DNA from: Bacteroidota bacterium
GTDB lineage: Bacteria > Bacteroidota > Bacteroidia > Sphingobacteriales > Sphingobacteriaceae
Assembly: GCA_013288685.1 (NCBI GenBank)
Contig: JABDBM010000002.1
Span: 107,220 to 171,219 of the forward strand
Length of the DNA stretch: 64,000 bases
Direction of reading: 5' to 3'
Shown: piece after piece, positions 60,691 to 64,000 of the stretch
How the letters are laid out: the number at the start of each line of letters is the position of its first letter
How positions within the stretch are numbered: position 1 is the first letter of the stretch
Program-made: the position numbers and the translations under genes
Notes under the pieces: generated by a model
The model's database searches: none
What the model was told of the DNA's origin: nothing
Seen by the model: the letters and a program-made list of their open reading frames with translations, nothing else

Positions 60691-61869
60691 TTACAATAGT
60701 TCAAATATGCCGGCGGCGCCCTGTCCGGTGCCCACACACATGGTAACCATGCCGTATTTTGCTTTTCTGCTTTTAAGCTCCTCAAAAAGCTGGACGGACA
60801 ACTTCGTGCCGGTACAACCCATCGGGTGCCCGAGTGCAATGGCGCCGCCGTTTACATTAACTATTTCCGGATTTAGCCCCAACTCATTAATAATAGCTAC
60901 TGACTGCGAGGCGAATGCTTCGTTCAGTTCAATCAGTTCGATATCCTGCTGCCGCATCCCGGCCATCTTTAAAACTTTAGGCACGGCTGCTATAGGACCG
61001 ATACCCATAATACGCGGAGGAACACCTGCTACTGCGTAGTTTACCAGGCGGGCTATAGGCCTCAGGTTATTGGCCCTCATAAAACGTTCGCTCACCACCA
61101 TTACAAATGCTGCGCCGTCGCTGGTTTGCGATGAGTTGCCTGCGGTTGCTGCACCTTTGGCATCAAATACAGGTTTCAATTTGGCAAGTGCTTCTATCGA
61201 AGTATCGGCACGCGGGCCTTCGTCGGTATCTACTACAAACTCCTTGTTTTTCTTTTCACCATTTTCATCAATATATGTCTCAATAACTTTTAGGGGTACG
61301 ATCTGATCTTTAAACCGGCCGCTCTTAATGGCGCTGACAGCCTTTTGATGCGAATAATACGCAAACTCGTCCTGCTCGGCCCGGCTAACGTTAAATTCCC
61401 TGGCAACAGCTTCTGCGGTTAAGCCCATTCCCCAGTAATAATCGGGGTTGGATAGCACCACGTCGGCATTGGGTATAATACGCCAGCCGCCCATGGGTAA
61501 CAGGCTCATGCTTTCAACCCCACCTGCAATTATGCAGTCGGCCAGGCCGCTATGTATTTTTGCCGATGCGATGGCAATGGTTTCCAGGCCCGAGGCACAA
61601 TAACGGTTTACCGTAACGCCCGGCACCTTGTCGGTTTCCAGCGCCATTAACGAAATCAGCCGGGCAACGTTTAAGCCCTGTTCGGCTTCGGGAGTTGCAT
61701 TGCCTACTACCACATCATCAATTTGCTCCTTGTCCACATTGGGCACTGTTTGTATCAAGCCCTTAATAACTTCAGCGGCAAGCGTATCAGGCCGGGTAAA
61801 TCGAAATCCTCCACGGCTGGCTTTACCAACGGCGCTTCGTCGGGCCGCTACTATATATGCATCCATCAT
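60691..61869 (-). CDS. Acetyl-CoA C-acyltransferase (thiolase)
   Basis: VNRYCASGLETIAIASAKI; GGAIALGHPMGCTGTKL; MVTMCVGTGQGAAGIFE. Confidence 0.96.
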   Translation of the reverse strand: MMDAYIVAARRSAVGKASRGGFRFTRPDTLAAEVIKGLIQTVPNVDKEQIDDVVVGNATPEAEQGLNVARLISLMALETDKVPGVTVNRYCASGLETIAIASAKIHSGLADCIIAGGVESMSLLPMGGWRIIPNADVVLSNPDYYWGMGLTAEAVAREFNVSRAEQDEFAYYSHQKAVSAIKSGRFKDQIVPLKVIETYIDENGEKKNKEFVVDTDEGPRADTSIEALAKLKPVFDAKGAATAGNSSQTSDGAAFVMVVSERFMRANNLRPIARLVNYAVAGVPPRIMGIGPIAAVPKVLKMAGMRQQDIELIELNEAFASQSVAIINELGLNPEIVNVNGGAIALGHPMGCTGTKLSVQLFEELKSRKAKYGMVTMCVGTGQGAAGIFELL

Positions 61870-61878
61870 TTCTTTTTA

Positions 61879-64000
61879 TTAATTCTTAATTGTTTTGCCG
61901 CCGTTTAAAACGGATTGCATCCTTTCCAGTGTCTTTTCTTCCGCGCAAAGCGATATAAACGCTTCACGTTCCAGGTTTAGCAAATAAGCTTCACTCACCA
62001 GCGAAGGCTGTGAGAGGTCGCCCCCTGCTAACACATAAGCCAATTTTTGGGTCACCTTAACATCGTATTCGCTGATATAATTGCCACTGTACATCGCATT
62101 CGCCCCTGCATAAGCCAGTCCAAGCGCCTGTTTGCCCAAAACCCTGATCTCCCTGCGCGGAACCGGTGGGGTGTAACCTTCATTGGCCATCATCAGGCAT
62201 TGCTTTTTGGCTTCGGCCAGTAACCTGTTGCGCGAGATCACAACCACGTCGCGGCCTTTTTTAAGGTAACCCAATTCAAATGCCTCGTAGGCGGATGTAG
62301 AAGTTTTGGCTTGCGCGATGGTTAAAAACCGCGCACGGAAATTATTTAGTTCGATGTCGCCTTCCTGTAGTTCATCGGCAAGACGTAACGCAAACTCTTT
62401 AGTGCCGCCGCCGCCCGGTATCAGGCCGACCCCAAATTCAACCAAACCCATGTATAATTCGGCATGTGCAACTACTTTATCGGCGTGTAAACATATTTCG
62501 CAGGCGCCACCCAAAGTCAATTGATGAGGTGCCACCACTACGGGTACAGACGAATATCTTATCCGCATCATGGTATTTTGAAAGGCTTTTAAGAACAGGT
62601 TCAACTCATCAAATTTCTTTTCACCTGCTAAAGCGTATACCAATCCCAAATCGGCCCCGGCGCTAAAGTTGGTCCCTTCGTTAGATATAACAAGGCCTTT
62701 GCAACTGTTTTCAGCGCGGGTTATTGCTTCATTAATCCCCAGTAACACTTCATTGTTAATGATATTCATTTTGGTACGGAACTCCAGGTTTAATATACCG
62801 TCGCCAATGTCAATTATGGAACTGCCACTATTTTTCCATAGTAAATTCGACTCGCGGATGTTATCTAATAAAATAAAATCCTTTGCACCCGGCACTAATT
62901 GATAGTGTTTTGAAGCGGTGTCATAATAAAAACGTTTGCCGCCTTCTATTTTATAAAAGCTTTGTGCGCCGGCAGCCAGCATACTATGTACCCATTGGGC
63001 AGGCTTATAACCCTTGGCTTCCATTGCTTTAACAGTTTGCTCCACTCCTATTGCATCCCATTTTTCGAATGGCCCCAATTCCCAGCCGAAGCCGGCTGTC
63101 ATAGCTATATCTATTTTATAAAGTTCATCAGCAATTTGGGGGATGCGATTACTGGCGTATGCAAATAGTTGATAAAGGGTCGCCCTGTAAAAATCTCCGG
63201 CTTTATCTTCTGATGCGACCAGGATACGCAGTCTTTCTTTTAACTGGCCCGTTTTTTTGGCAATATCAGGGATTGGGAAGCTAACTTTTTGCGATGGTTT
63301 ATACTCGAGCGTTTTTAAATTGAGTGCGAAAAATTGGTTACCGCTACCCGCTTTTTCTTTTTTATAAAACCCCTGCCCTGTTTTGCTGCCAAGCTGGTTG
63401 TTCTTTACCATTTGAGTTATAAAATCGGGGGTATTGAATTGCAGGCTGGCTTCATCCCCGGCAACATTTTGCGCAAGGCCCCCCGGCTACATGTACCATA
63501 GTATCCAGTCCAACCACATCGAACGTACGAAAAGTTGCGGATTTGGGGTGACCGATAATCGCACCAGTCAACTCATCTGCCTCTTCAATTGTCAGCCCTG
63601 TGTTATTCGTATAATGCAGGGTCGACATTAAACTGAAAACCCCTATCCTATTACCTATAAATGCTGGCGTATCTTTGGCTAAAACGGGCGTTTTCCCTAA
63701 AAACTTTTCCCCGTATTCCAGTAAAAAGCTGGTTACATCGGGTAAGGTAAATTGCGTAGGGATAATCTCCAGCAGCGCTAAATAGCGCGGCGGATTAAAA
63801 AAGTGACTGCCACAGAAGTGTTTTTTAAAGTCATCGCTTCGGCCTTCAGCCATTAAATGAATGGCTATGCCCGATGTGTTGGAGGATATCAATGTGCCCG
63901 GTGTGCGATACTTTTCAATATTTTCAAATACCGCTCGCTTAATGTCCAGCCGCTCAATAACTGCTTCTATTATCCAATCGCAATCCGCAATTTTGGGCAT
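61879..64000 (-). pseudogene. 3-hydroxyacyl-CoA dehydrogenase/enoyl-CoA hydratase (FadB/FadJ-like), frameshifted at 63479-63484; runs off window
   Basis: ORFs 63452..64000 and 61879..63411 are consecutive parts of one protein; removing one base of the six-C run restores VAGGLAQNVAGDEASLQFNTPDFITQMVKNNQLGSKTGQGFYKKEK. Confidence 0.88.

Overview
This 64 kb chromosomal window comes from a Bacteroidetes bacterium, probably Sphingobacteriaceae/Mucilaginibacter-like judging by protein style, intergenic repeats and LytTR/RND/DUF families. That taxonomy is inferred. Most of it is ordinary chromosome: an RND efflux operon, a LytS/LytTR two-component pair, peptidases and hydrolases, a housekeeping block (rsmD, coaD, NUDIX, pyrE), tRNA-Lys, and a beta-oxidation operon. 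The most notable items are: (1) a fluoride riboswitch upstream of a CLC-F-type antiporter gene on the minus strand, with a visible anti-aptamer stem touching the start codon; (2) an assimilatory nitrate cluster (~38.0-51.2 kb) containing a fused molybdopterin nitrate reductase/FAD-NAD diaphorase/BFD Fe-S protein, a partner protein that joins a NiR/SiR-like half domain to a C-terminal rubredoxin, an unknown small protein behind cobA, and shared leader and Crp/Fnr-like sites; (3) a repeat-dense decayed region (~55.4-58.07 kb) with a broken HNH endonuclease interrupted by dispersed palindromic repeats, a REPIN-like tandem repeat cluster and a truncated STAS/HATPase gene; (4) a secreted caspase-like protein with an overlapping lipoprotein gene, next to a large DUF4011 helicase-nuclease; (5) a frameshift at a six-base homopolymer in a fadB-like gene. 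No CRISPR array, prophage or IS transposase was seen. All calls come from reading the sequence and supplied translations. No database search was run.
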